From Leptospira sanjuanensis (GTDB lineage Bacteria; Spirochaetota; Leptospiria; Leptospirales; Leptospiraceae), in contig NZ_JAIZBH010000002.1 of assembly GCF_022267375.1 (NCBI RefSeq), positions 389,525 to 453,524 on the forward strand: 64,000 nucleotides of DNA, in the 5' to 3' direction. The first letter of the stretch is position 1. Every line of letters starts with the position of its first letter. The notes below the pieces were generated by a model. That model was not told the DNA's origin. It was given only the letters and a program-made list of their open reading frames with translations, and ran no database searches. Positions 56,128 through 64,000 of this stretch are shown piece by piece. The translations under genes were made by a program, and so were the position numbers.

Positions 56128-56841
56128 TTATCTACTCTTCCGAAAGCTCATTATTTCCTTATGAACTTCAAGTTCTTTCAAAATACGATCTTTTCTCAAT
56201 ACATAAAGCAAATTTTCAATATCTTCAAATCCTATTGGTTTATTTGTAGATGTTAACGCATTATATAGATCAGAGTATTTATTAATCAATTCTAAACCTT
56301 CTTCGCTCAAAGTAATAAGATCAACCCCACTCAAAGGGGAATCTTGAAAGATATCAATGTCCTGAATAATTGATTTTGCTGACAAATGAGCAAGAGCGTT
56401 ATTTCTCCATCTTATTAAGTTTCTAATTTTAGAATTATTTTTAATTTTATTAATATCTGCGTTTATCGATTCAATGCTCGGGATAATTCTTGAATCCACC
56501 AAATTTTTATATTGACTTCGGCGTGGATTACGGTTTAAAAAATATTCTTTCCCAAAGTATTCTTTATTAAGTCTCAACGTTTTGAGTAAATTTAAAATAT
56601 TCAAATTCGTAGACTTTTCTGAAAGTTCATAGAACTTGTATAGAAACGTTAGACCGGAAAGAAAATAACCCCTTAAAACGTATCCCCAAAAAGTATTATA
56701 TGTAGTAAATGTAAGCCTATCCTTTTTTACTTCTTTCTTAACTTTAATCCAATAGTTTAAGTAAATATTTGCCTGAACAATTTCAGAAGACAAAGTATTA
56801 ATGTATTTTTCAATATCTTTTGAATTTTCAACCTTCAACAT
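56128..56841 (-). CDS. HEPN/AbiU2-like protein (C53, second copy of C30)
   Basis: 237 aa, identical to 29939-30652, including the RNNALAH motif. Confidence 0.72.
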   Translation of the reverse strand: MLKVENSKDIEKYINTLSSEIVQANIYLNYWIKVKKEVKKDRLTFTTYNTFWGYVLRGYFLSGLTFLYKFYELSEKSTNLNILNLLKTLRLNKEYFGKEYFLNRNPRRSQYKNLVDSRIIPSIESINADINKIKNNSKIRNLIRWRNNALAHLSAKSIIQDIDIFQDSPLSGVDLITLSEEGLELINKYSDLYNALTSTNKPIGFEDIENLLYVLRKDRILKELEVHKEIMSFRKSR

Positions 56842-56858
56842 AAAATTAATCCAATTAC

Positions 56859-57037
56859 GCCTAACGAAAGAGTCTCCTCGACGTTGCGTCTCCGAAGCGC
56901 CTGTGCGCGAGGAGTTGGCACGAGGTTCGAGCGTCCTTAGACGCGTCTCGCGAACCGAAGTGGCAAAGCAATGTGTCGAAGACCGTAGTGAGGGTCGCAT
57001 CAGCGATCCCGAACGAAGCGAGGAGACGAAGTTAGGC
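56859..57037 (-). repeat. attC54
   Basis: Type A, 179 bp. Cores GCCTAAC and GTTAGGC; second hairpin is the rare GCGTCCTTAGACGC. Confidence 0.88.
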
Positions 57038-57049
57038 GATCGGTCCAAA

Positions 57050-57889
57050 TCATATTGAAATAATGCCCTTTTTATTCATGTATCCCATCAATAATCTTGA
57101 ATTCTTTGAAATTTTAATTATCAATGGATACAATTCTTTAAATCTCAGAAAAGAAGAACCAAGCACATGAAAAGATTGCCTTCCCCGTCCAAATATCATT
57201 AGAGTATTCGCTGGATTAATCTGTAATTTGTTCAAGAAAAATGGTGAGTGAACATTCTTTAAAAGATGATCTATTCCAGGATTAAATCGATGGACAAATA
57301 ACTTTCTCAATAAAGTAAGATACCGATAATCCAATTTATTAAATTCATTGAAAGCAATTCTATAAACTTCCCTGCATATTACAGGTTCAATGTTTTTTAT
57401 GTCCGAAGAGAATTTTCCTTTCTTCACCAATTGCATAAAGTTGACTTGCGATTCACGCACCTTATGTTTACCGCAATTTTTAAATAATGTCTTAAATGAA
57501 AGATCGTAAATATGATAAGCAATGTAATCTAAAAAAGAAAAATAATCAATAACCGCAATTTTTAAATAATAATTACGAAGTTGATATTTAAGAAGAGATT
57601 TCAGCTTTTCATCTTCGGTATTTTTGCTGACCGTTTCTGCGCCTAATGCGTGACCGATTGAGAAATGAAGATCATTGTAAGTTGAATGAATATTCCTACT
57701 TCCAGATTCGATAAGCGCATTTAATAAGGTTTGCTTTATGCCCGATTCAGGAATTATAAATTGATGAGATTCGAAAGTATCGAAGGAAAATATCGAGTTA
57801 TCATCACAATATTTAAAATATTCGTAAGCAATTTCTGAATGCTTACTAATAATTTCTTTTCGATTTTTTTCTAAATCTGATTCATTCAT
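57050..57889 (-). CDS. HEPN-like protein (C54)
   Basis: 279-aa helical protein. Central IDYFSFLDYIAYHIYDL and later YLTLLRKLFVHRFNPGIDHLL (R-K-L-F-V-H) fit an HEPN-like fold similar to the Cthe_2314-type HEPN proteins. No second domain recognised. Single-gene cassette. Confidence 0.68.
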   Translation of the reverse strand: MNESDLEKNRKEIISKHSEIAYEYFKYCDDNSIFSFDTFESHQFIIPESGIKQTLLNALIESGSRNIHSTYNDLHFSIGHALGAETVSKNTEDEKLKSLLKYQLRNYYLKIAVIDYFSFLDYIAYHIYDLSFKTLFKNCGKHKVRESQVNFMQLVKKGKFSSDIKNIEPVICREVYRIAFNEFNKLDYRYLTLLRKLFVHRFNPGIDHLLKNVHSPFFLNKLQINPANTLMIFGRGRQSFHVLGSSFLRFKELYPLIIKISKNSRLLMGYMNKKGIISI

Positions 57890-57899
57890 TTGGACTGTC

Positions 57900-58078
57900 G
57901 CCTAACGAAAGAGTCTCCTCGACGTTGCGTGTCCAAGCGCTTTAAGCGCGCGGACTTGGCACGAGGTTCGAGGCGCCTTAGCGCCGGCTCGCGAACCGAG
58001 GTGGCAAAGCAATGTGTCGAAGACCGTAGTGAGGATCGCATTAGCGATTCCGAACGGAGCGAGGAGACGAAGTTATAC
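57900..58078 (-). repeat. attC55
   Basis: Type A, 179 bp. Cores GCCTAAC and GTTATAC. Same body as attC46 and attC60. Confidence 0.88.
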
Positions 58079-58114
58079 GCAGTTGCGGAATTTCGCGACA
58101 CGGATGTCGCTGAA

Positions 58115-58534
58115 TTAAGTTTCGTTTCTTACTTTAATACTTAAATACTCATCTGGAGTAATGATGTTAAAGTTCTTAATTTTCTGAAGAGTTAATAAAT
58201 CTTTGTCTCCAGTGATTAAATAGTCTACTTTTGCTGCAAAAGCAGACTCCAGAATGTGATAATCATCTCTATCTCTTAACTCTAAATAATCTTGAATAGG
58301 TTTATTTTTAACAAGCGCAGTAATATCTCTGATTTCAGATAAAACAATCTGAATAAAATTATCATCAAGTTTGAATTTTGGTTTAGAGAGTGTAGATTCA
58401 ATCTCAGCTAATATTTCTTTCGAAATATATCCTGTAAAAACCTCATCAATTAAATCTTGGAAAACAAGCCTTGGTTTTCCTCTAAATAAAATAGCAGAGA
58501 TGTAAATATTAGTATCTAATAATACCTTCAACAT
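58115..58534 (-). CDS. PIN-domain toxin (C55, third copy of C7)
   Basis: 139 aa, identical to 5576-5995; flanking hairpins at 58095-58110 and 58850-58865. Confidence 0.88.
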   Translation of the reverse strand: MLKVLLDTNIYISAILFRGKPRLVFQDLIDEVFTGYISKEILAEIESTLSKPKFKLDDNFIQIVLSEIRDITALVKNKPIQDYLELRDRDDYHILESAFAAKVDYLITGDKDLLTLQKIKNFNIITPDEYLSIKVRNET

Positions 58535-58536
58535 TA

Positions 58537-58782
58537 TTAAGAAGCATTTCTTTTATTTCTAACGGATTTAATTTCATTAAAAACATCCTTTTCAGAAATA
58601 TTACTTCGATCAGTAACTTTTGAAGTGAAGTCAAAGATGGCTTGCCATCTAGTTTTTTTCTCAATATACGCTCTAGCGGCTTCACGAATCAATTCTGACC
58701 TGGACCTGTGTTCCCTCTTTGCAATTTTATCGATTTCTTTTAAAAGTGCTTTTTCAAAGGAAATATTAACAGTCTGATTCAT
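58537..58782 (-). CDS. Ribbon-helix-helix antitoxin (C55, third copy of C7)
   Basis: 81 aa, identical to 5998-6243. Confidence 0.88.
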   Translation of the reverse strand: MNQTVNISFEKALLKEIDKIAKREHRSRSELIREAARAYIEKKTRWQAIFDFTSKVTDRSNISEKDVFNEIKSVRNKRNAS

Positions 58783-58794
58783 AATCTAAATAAT

Positions 58795-58809
58795 ATACAA
58801 TGATTGTAT
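58795..58809 (-). promoter_or_regulatory. Putative RHH operator (C55)
   Basis: ATACAAT-g-ATTGTAT, as at 6256-6270. Confidence 0.55.
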
Positions 58810-58882
58810 GCTTGTCAACCTAATTTCATCCTTTTCGCCCCTACTTCTCGCCACATGGATGTGGCGTCTCCCCCGCAATTGC

Positions 58883-59062
58883 GTATAACGAAAGAGTCTC
58901 CTCGACGTTGCGTCCCTGAAGTGCATTTGCGCGAAGGGTTGGCACGAGGTTCGAGGCGCCTTAGCGCTGGCTCGCGAACCGAAGTGACAAAGCAATGTGG
59001 CTTTAGCCCGTAGTGAGGGTCGCATTAGCGATCCCGAACGAAGCGAGGAGACGAAGTTATGC
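58883..59062 (-). repeat. attC56
   Basis: Type A, 180 bp. Cores GTATAAC and GTTATGC. Its gene-proximal part matches the partial attC1. Confidence 0.88.
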
Positions 59063-59099
59063 GTAGTGCCAAACATTAAACAGCAATTTTTCATTAAGA

Positions 59100-59831
59100 T
59101 TATTCGTTAAAGAGAAATTTGTGCAAAGCCTCGCGAATAACTGGTTCTTTAAAATGCTGAATGTAACTTTCAAAAAATAAATTTACTTTATCAACAAAGT
59201 ATTTAGCAATTTCACGATTAGAAAAATATGAATATAAATCGAGCCCCATTTTTTTATCCGCTATTAAACCTCTACGAATAAGCGGCTGCAATTTATCTTT
59301 TCCAGGATAATCAGAATAAAATACACCAATAAAGATGACATTCCGTTCATCAAATAATGAACTTCTAATTTCTTCTTTTCTATCTATTTTAATATTATAA
59401 GTAAGTAAAGACGGATGAATTATTGCGTTTCTAATTTGTCTTAAATCAGCCCAAATCGATTCAAAATTTTGAATAAATTTTTGACTTTCAATATTCATTA
59501 AAGATGAAAATGCTTTTAAGATTTCTAATGGATAAAATTTTCCCATCCTTACAATCTTAATAATTTCCTGAAAACGATTAATGAATGGAGTAATATCATA
59601 ATCCGCCTTAAATAAAATATCTTTATCGAATTCGAGCGCCCTATCAAATTCGAGAATCTCTCTTGCATAAACTTCAACCGCAGAAGTTAGTAAAGAGTAA
59701 ATTGGAAGAATACGGTCATCATAATTTATGCCTTCTTTAGCTGAATCAGTAATAAATTCGGCCAAATCTAAATATCTTCTTCTGATATTTACAAGACCAA
59801 TATCAACTATTTGATTTTTATCTTCTGACAT
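59100..59831 (-). CDS. HEPN-like protein of unknown family (C56, second copy of C1)
   Basis: 243 aa, identical to 119-850 from the shared start. The frame upstream of 59846 differs from copy 1 because it lies in a different attC, which is the evidence that upstream starts are false. Confidence 0.7.
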   Translation of the reverse strand: MSEDKNQIVDIGLVNIRRRYLDLAEFITDSAKEGINYDDRILPIYSLLTSAVEVYAREILEFDRALEFDKDILFKADYDITPFINRFQEIIKIVRMGKFYPLEILKAFSSLMNIESQKFIQNFESIWADLRQIRNAIIHPSLLTYNIKIDRKEEIRSSLFDERNVIFIGVFYSDYPGKDKLQPLIRRGLIADKKMGLDLYSYFSNREIAKYFVDKVNLFFESYIQHFKEPVIREALHKFLFNE

Positions 59832-59849
59832 TTTCACATTTGGCATTAC

Positions 59850-60030
59850 GCATAACGAAAGAGTCTCCTCGACGTTGCGTCCCTGAAGCGCATTTGCGCG
59901 AAGGGTTGGCACGAGGTTCGAGTGAGCCTTAGCGAACGTCTCGCGAACCGAAGTGACAAAGCAATGTGTCGAAGACCGTAGTGAGGGTCGCCTTAGCGAT
60001 CCCGAACGAAGCGAGGAGACGAAGTTATGC
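59850..60030 (-). repeat. attC57
   Basis: Type A, 181 bp. Cores GCATAAC and GTTATGC. Same body as attC34. Confidence 0.88.
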
Positions 60031-60044
60031 GAAGTTTGGCTTTT

Positions 60045-60689
60045 TTATTCAGAAAAATGCTTTAATATAAATTCTTCTAAAAAAGCGATTAAACTTTTTA
60101 CTTCAGGTGTATCAATTTTATCCCACTCCGCATGAAAAGCTTTATTTCGTAATTTTGTATACGATTGAATAACTTTTAATTGAGGACCGCTTATTATTTC
60201 TTTCGATTTTAATGTATTAATCGTTTCAGACATTTCTTTGTTTTCGACGTCAATATTTTTTATCTTCGCTAACCTTTTAAGGGAATCTTCTAAAGCTGCA
60301 CAAGTTAAGACTGCTGCTACGTCCTTTTGGTTAGAATCCATCGCTTCCTTTGCCATGACCATAAAGTCGGAAAATAAATCGCCTGAAATAATTTTTTCCA
60401 AACTGTAAATCATATCACCAGTAACTTCGTTTTCTAAATTCTTAATATACCCCATTGTAGCATGATATAGAGCTAAATACTTTTCACCTTCCATATATTT
60501 GGAATTTGCAACTTTATCTCTCAAATCAATTAAATATCGTAATTGAGGAGAGTTAATTCCGTAAACGCTTGTAGCTATGCTTAACGTTCCTACAAACAGC
60601 TCCTCAGAAGATTGAAGGCTATTCCCATCGATCGAGATTTCTTTTAGTTCTGAAATACGTTTAAGAATTTTCTCTTTTATTATTTGCAT
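60045..60689 (-). CDS. HEPN-like protein (C57, second copy of C34)
   Basis: 214 aa, identical to 33668-34312, including R181/H186. Confidence 0.72.
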   Translation of the reverse strand: MQIIKEKILKRISELKEISIDGNSLQSSEELFVGTLSIATSVYGINSPQLRYLIDLRDKVANSKYMEGEKYLALYHATMGYIKNLENEVTGDMIYSLEKIISGDLFSDFMVMAKEAMDSNQKDVAAVLTCAALEDSLKRLAKIKNIDVENKEMSETINTLKSKEIISGPQLKVIQSYTKLRNKAFHAEWDKIDTPEVKSLIAFLEEFILKHFSE

Positions 60690-60729
60690 TAGAATCCTTT
60701 ATCCAACGAAGTGATCATTGCCAAATTTC

Positions 60730-60909
60730 GCATAACGAAAGAGTCTCCTCGACGTTGCGTGTCCAAGCGCTTTAAGCGCGCGGACTTGGCACGAGGTTCG
60801 AGGCGCCTTAGCGCCGGCTCGCGAACCGAAGTGACAAAGCAATGTGGCTTTAGCCCGTAGTGAGGGTCGCATTAGCGATCCCGAACGAAGCGAGGAGACG
60901 AAGTTAGGC
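60730..60909 (-). repeat. attC58
   Basis: Type A, 180 bp. Cores GCATAAC and GTTAGGC. The far end of C58 reads GCATAAC, one base off its own core. Confidence 0.88.
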
Positions 60910-60932
60910 GTAGTCGCTTTGTTATTAAAACT

Positions 60933-61334
60933 CTAAATAAAAACGGCAGGAGAAACATTAAATCTTTTAGACAAAGCTTTAACTTGTCTTACATTTAATT
61001 CCCTTTTACCATTTAAAATTTCAGATACAACGCCTTGACTTCCAAGTTCTTTCATATCTTTTTGAGATAATCCATGCTCTTCCATTAAAGACTTTAAAAT
61101 TTCAATCGGATCAGATTCAATCTCTATGAAGTGATCAGATTCGTATGATTCAATTATGTTGCCAATTGTTTCCATCAATGGAGCTAATGAATGCTTTTCG
61201 TTGTTACCTACTTCATCAAGTAAATTATCTAATATTTCTACGAGTCTTTTATATTGCTTTTGAGTTCTCGGATATGAAATAACTTCTTTAATCTCAGGCC
61301 ATACGCTTTTTACTTTTTCTAATTCAGTAATCAT
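60933..61334 (-). CDS. higA: HigA-type antitoxin, long form (C58)
   Basis: 133 aa. The C-terminal HTH, ILKSLMEEHGLSQKDMKELGSQGVVSEILNGKRELNVRQVKALSKRFNVSPAVFI, is typical of HigA antitoxins of the HigB-HigA (COG5499) type, with an N-terminal helical toxin-binding part. The ATG at 61334 has GGAAGGTG upstream. Starts within 2 bases of the higB stop. Confidence 0.9.
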   Translation of the reverse strand: MITELEKVKSVWPEIKEVISYPRTQKQYKRLVEILDNLLDEVGNNEKHSLAPLMETIGNIIESYESDHFIEIESDPIEILKSLMEEHGLSQKDMKELGSQGVVSEILNGKRELNVRQVKALSKRFNVSPAVFI

Positions 61335-61335
61335 G

Positions 61336-61623
61336 TCACACCTTCCATTTTCCCTTATCATATTCCGAATGAGTTAGGATTTCTCTAATATATACTTTTT
61401 TTCTATTAAAGTGAATAGCTGCAATAAGTCTGAAATTATTACCAGATATATTGAAAACGAATAAATTTTGTACAATATCTGTTGAAGGAAAAACCTTTCT
61501 TAAATCTGGAAAATTATCAAAATCCGTTCTACTTAAGACTTTATACCATAATTCCAGTGAAGATCTTGATTTCGGATATTGTTCAATAAATTCTATAATT
61601 TTTCGCTTACTTATTACATGCAC
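61336..61623 (-). CDS. higB: HigB-type toxin, HigB/PF09907 type (C58)
   Basis: 95 aa: MHVISKRKIIEFIEQYPKSRSSLELWYKVLSRTDFDNFPDLRKVFPSTDIV, then VFNISGNNFRLIAAIHFNRKKVYIREILTHSEYDKGKWKV. This is the HigB mRNA interferase family unrelated in detail to the HigB of C4 and C25. First gene of the operon. Confidence 0.93.
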   Translation of the reverse strand: MHVISKRKIIEFIEQYPKSRSSLELWYKVLSRTDFDNFPDLRKVFPSTDIVQNLFVFNISGNNFRLIAAIHFNRKKVYIREILTHSEYDKGKWKV

Positions 61624-61633
61624 AAATTAAATA

Positions 61634-61652
61634 ATATCTCATATTGAGATAT
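61634..61652 (-). promoter_or_regulatory. Putative HigBA operator (C58)
   Basis: Perfect inverted repeat ATATCTCA-tat-TGAGATAT, 11 bases upstream of higB. Confidence 0.6.
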
Positions 61653-61694
61653 TTGCAATCTTTTTTTATTCAAAATAAAAATTTAAGCGATTAC

Positions 61695-61876
61695 GCATAA
61701 CGAAAGAGTCTCCTCGACGTTGCGTCCCTGAAGCGCATTTGCGCGAAGGGTTGGCACGAGGTTCGAGCGAGCCTTAGCGAGCGTCCCGCGAACCGAAGTG
61801 ACAAAGCAATGTGGCTTTAGCCCGCAGTGAGGGTCGCATGAGCGATCCCGAACGAAGCGAGGAGACGAAGTTAAGC
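61695..61876 (-). repeat. attC59
   Basis: Type A, 182 bp. Cores GCATAAC and GTTAAGC. Same body as attC23. Confidence 0.88.
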
Positions 61877-61901
61877 GACGTGCCGCATCGTTAAGATAAA
61901 A

Positions 61902-62174
61902 TTAATCGAATAAATCCGAATGTGTTCCAGTTCTTTCAAATATGATTAAATTGCCTTCTAACTTGTAGATCAAAAGCCAATCAGGTTCAATATGACATTC
62001 ACGTCGATTCTTATAATTCCCAGTTAACTTATGATCTTTATGCTTTGAACTTAGTGAAATCCCATCAATCAGTAGCGACATGATTTCTTTAAGTTTGCCT
62101 AAGTCCTTTTTGCGCTTTTTCTGTAACTTAATATCTTTATTGAATTGAGTTGTAAAGCTAGGATTAAATTTCAT
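61902..62174 (-). CDS. yafQ: YafQ-type toxin (C59, third copy of C23)
   Basis: 90 aa, identical to 22533-22805. The unit 61701-62552 is 852 bp, the same as 22332-23183. Confidence 0.92.
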   Translation of the reverse strand: MKFNPSFTTQFNKDIKLQKKRKKDLGKLKEIMSLLIDGISLSSKHKDHKLTGNYKNRRECHIEPDWLLIYKLEGNLIIFERTGTHSDLFD

Positions 62175-62431
62175 ATTCCCAGCTTCGTGAATAATTCCTC
62201 TTTAGATTTAAAAGACTTTATTCCTTTCTTTTTATCAGTGGCTTCAAAAGTCTTTTGCGTTACTTTATTTGGTAGTTTAACTGGAAATGGTAAACCTTTA
62301 CTAAGTTTAATTTGATGATAAAAAATATTGATAGCTTCTGAAGCAGAAATACCTAAATGGTCGAGTATGTTTTCTACGTCCTTTTTTAAATTCCCTTCAA
62401 CTCTCGCCCGAATCATTGCTGTTTTTGCCAT
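62171..62431 (-). CDS. dinJ: DinJ-type antitoxin (C59, third copy of C23)
   Basis: 86 aa, identical to 22802-23062. Confidence 0.92.
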   Translation of the reverse strand: MAKTAMIRARVEGNLKKDVENILDHLGISASEAINIFYHQIKLSKGLPFPVKLPNKVTQKTFEATDKKKGIKSFKSKEELFTKLGI

Positions 62432-62546
62432 GACAATTACCTTTAATTTAATTGTTCCCCAATTGAGATACATTGTCAATCATTACTTTGCCTTAAAAAT
62501 ACTCAAACAAAATGATTTTAATTATCTGATAAATCGCGGCATGTTC

Positions 62547-62725
62547 GCTTAACGAAAGAGTCTCCTCGACGTTGCGTGTCCAAGCGCTTTAAGCGCGCGG
62601 ACTTGGCACGAGGTTCGAGGCGCCTTAGCGCCGGCTCGCGAACCGAGGTGGCAAAGCAATGTGTCGAAGACCGTAGTGAGGATCGCATTAGCGATTCCGA
62701 ACGGAGCGAGGAGACGAAGTTATAC
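62547..62725 (-). repeat. attC60
   Basis: Type A, 179 bp. Cores GCTTAAC and GTTATAC. Same body as attC46 and attC55. Confidence 0.88.
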
Positions 62726-62761
62726 GCAGTTGCGGAATTTCGCGACACGGATGTCGCTGAA

Positions 62762-63181
62762 TTAAGTTTCGTTTCTTACTTTAATACTTAAATACTCATC
62801 TGGAGTAATGATGTTAAAGTTCTTAATTTTCTGAAGAGTTAATAAATCTTTGTCTCCAGTGATTAAATAGTCTACTTTTGCTACAAAAGCAGACTCCAGA
62901 ATGTGATAATCATCTCTATCTCTTAACTCTAAATAATCTTGAATAGGTTTATTTTTAACAAGCGCAGTAATATCTCTGATTTCAGATAAAACAATCTGAA
63001 TAAAATTATCATCAAGTTTGAATTTTGGTTTAGAGAGCGTAGATTCAATCTCAGCTAATATTTCTTTCGAAATATATCCTGTAAAAACCTCATCAATTAA
63101 ATCTTGGAAAACAAGCCTTGGTTTTCCCCTAAATAAAATAGCAGAGATGTAAATATTAGTATCTAATAATACCTTCAACAT
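62762..63181 (-). CDS. PIN-domain toxin (C60, fourth and diverged copy of C7)
   Basis: 139 aa with Ala100 to Val (ESAFVAKVD) and some silent changes compared with the other three copies. Three bases are missing between the two genes, so the toxin start now touches the antitoxin stop (TAATG-type overlap) instead of lying 2 bases away. Flanking hairpins at 62742-62757 and 63494-63509. Confidence 0.88.
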   Translation of the reverse strand: MLKVLLDTNIYISAILFRGKPRLVFQDLIDEVFTGYISKEILAEIESTLSKPKFKLDDNFIQIVLSEIRDITALVKNKPIQDYLELRDRDDYHILESAFVAKVDYLITGDKDLLTLQKIKNFNIITPDEYLSIKVRNET

Positions 63182-63426
63182 TAAGAAGCATTTCTTTTAT
63201 TTCTAACGGATTTAATTTCATTAAAAACATCCTTTTCAGAAATATTACTTCGATCAGTAACTTTTGAAGTGAAGTCAAAGATGGCTTGCCATCTAGTTTT
63301 TTTCTCAATATACGCTCTAGCGGCTTCACGAATCAATTCTGACCTGGACCTGTGTTCCCTCTTTGCAATTTTATCGATTTCTTTTAAAAGTGCTTTTTCA
63401 AAGGAAATATTAACAGTCTGATTCAT
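63181..63426 (-). CDS. Ribbon-helix-helix antitoxin (C60, fourth copy of C7)
   Basis: 81 aa, protein identical to 5998-6243, now overlapping the toxin gene by one base. Confidence 0.88.
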   Translation of the reverse strand: MNQTVNISFEKALLKEIDKIAKREHRSRSELIREAARAYIEKKTRWQAIFDFTSKVTDRSNISEKDVFNEIKSVRNKRNAS

Positions 63427-63438
63427 AATCTAAATAAT

Positions 63439-63453
63439 ATACAAAGATTGTAT
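63439..63453 (-). promoter_or_regulatory. Mutated RHH operator (C60)
   Basis: ATACAAA-g-ATTGTAT: one base of the palindrome seen in the other three copies is changed (T to A). Confidence 0.45.
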
Positions 63454-63526
63454 GCTTGTCAACCTAATTTCATCCTTTTCGCCCCTACTTCTCGCCACAT
63501 GGATGTGGCGTCTCCCCCGCAATTGC

Positions 63527-63707
63527 GTATAACGAAAGAGTCTCCTCGACGTTGCGTGTCCAAGCGCTTTAAGCGCGCCGGACTTGGCACGAGGTTCGAG
63601 CCGTCATAGCGCCGGCTCGCGAACCGAAGTGACAAAGCAATGTGGCTTTAGCCCGTAGTGAGGATCGCATTAGCGATTCCGAACGAAGCGAGGAGACGAA
63701 GTTAGGC
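63527..63707 (-). repeat. attC61
   Basis: Type A, 181 bp. Cores GTATAAC and GTTAGGC. Like attC25 except in the second hairpin, where GAGCCGTCATAGCGCC is unusual and less well paired. Confidence 0.88.
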
Positions 63708-63736
63708 GATCGGTTTGGCTGTATTTAAAATCATAC

Positions 63737-64000
63737 CTAAGCAGAAATTGGAAATTTAATCACATTCTTAGGTTTATCTTGTAAAGCATTCCATAAATCT
63801 AATTTAGTCTGCATATTAAGCCAACTTTCGGGAGAAGTATTAGTTGCTAATGCAATCCTAATTGCAGTTTCAGGAGTAATTGAACTTTTGGAATTGACGA
63901 TCTCAGAAAGTGTTTTACGTGATATCCCTAAATCTTTTGCCGCTTCTGTAATAGTCAAACCCAATGGTTTGATTACGTCTTCCAATAATACTTCCCCTGG
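63737..64000 (-). CDS. higA: HigA-type antitoxin, 5' end beyond the window (C61, second copy of C25)
   Basis: Same sequence as 24390 onward (PGEVLLEDVIKPLGL to KFPISA), with two silent differences. The start codon and presumably higB lie past position 64000. Confidence 0.9.
   Translation of the reverse strand, partial: PGEVLLEDVIKPLGLTITEAAKDLGISRKTLSEIVNSKSSITPETAIRIALATNTSPESWLNMQTKLDLWNALQDKPKNVIKFPISA

Overview
The window is one continuous array of small mobile gene cassettes. Sixty-one long imperfect-palindromic repeats (60 complete; most 179-189 bp, two divergent ones of 123 and 153 bp) alternate with short AT-rich gene units. Each repeat has outer cores of the type NNNTAAC and GTTANNY and inner arms such as GTCTCCTCG/CGAGGAGAC. 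This is the architecture of integron attC recombination sites. Almost every gene lies on the minus strand, so each repeat sits just 3' of the gene(s) it travels with. I number cassettes C1-C61 from low to high coordinate; attC n is the repeat at the low-coordinate (3') end of Cn. No integron integrase or attI is visible, so this is either the interior of a very large chromosomal integron or a cluster of attC sites lacking an integrase. The AT-rich coding sequence, GC-rich repeats, IS66-type insertion sequence, and repeat-derived pseudo-proteins familiar from Leptospira annotations suggest a spirochaete, probably Leptospira. That assignment rests on recollection and is only moderately certain.

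Cargo. 26 of the 61 cassettes, representing 18 different pairs, are toxin-antitoxin modules: VapBC and other PIN/ribbon-helix-helix pairs, MazEF, HigBA/RelE-type, BrnTA, YafQ-DinJ and MntA-HepT. Most others look like phage-defence or nucleic-acid-processing genes: a nuclease-methyltransferase fusion (C19), HNH nucleases (C17, C20, C26, C28), two adjacent Shedu/DUF4263-like nucleases (C32, C33), putative AbiC-like membrane proteins (C38, C43), an AbiTii-like protein (C35), several HEPN-like proteins (C1/C56, C30/C53, C34/C57, C54, C39), an AlbA_2/Schlafen-type regulator (C44), a DnaQ-like exonuclease (C36) and a GIY-YIG-like protein (C45). The rest are a voltage-gated-channel-like protein (C9), a trypsin-like protease (C15), an exported alpha/beta hydrolase (C37/C51), exported proteins (C6/C47, C49) and unrecognised genes.

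Layout. 1-17 kb: mostly TA cassettes plus channel, protease and HNH genes. 17-19.5 kb: restriction-modification fusion behind an unusual short attC. 19.7-27 kb: HNH and TA cassettes. 27-29 kb: HNH/DGQHR cassette behind the second unusual attC. 29-46 kb: mainly defence-like cassettes, including one odd cassette (C40) holding the only plus-strand cargo gene. 46-52.5 kb: duplicated cassettes and an IS66 element (49927-52240, 8-bp target duplication) that interrupts a C48 gene. 52.5-64 kb: largely second to fourth copies of cassettes seen earlier.

Eleven cassette families occur two to four times, and several copies are identical up to exactly the G/TT position at which integron integrases cut. 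The two ends of each cassette also share a cassette-specific inverted repeat of about 12-18 bp that extends beyond the 7-bp core and carries one conserved G-versus-A asymmetry. The attC bodies are mosaics of interchangeable hairpins whose stems show compensatory changes. Gene-free stretches over 300 bases are all accounted for by one attC plus a short AT-rich leader or 3' tail; I see nothing else in them unless listed.
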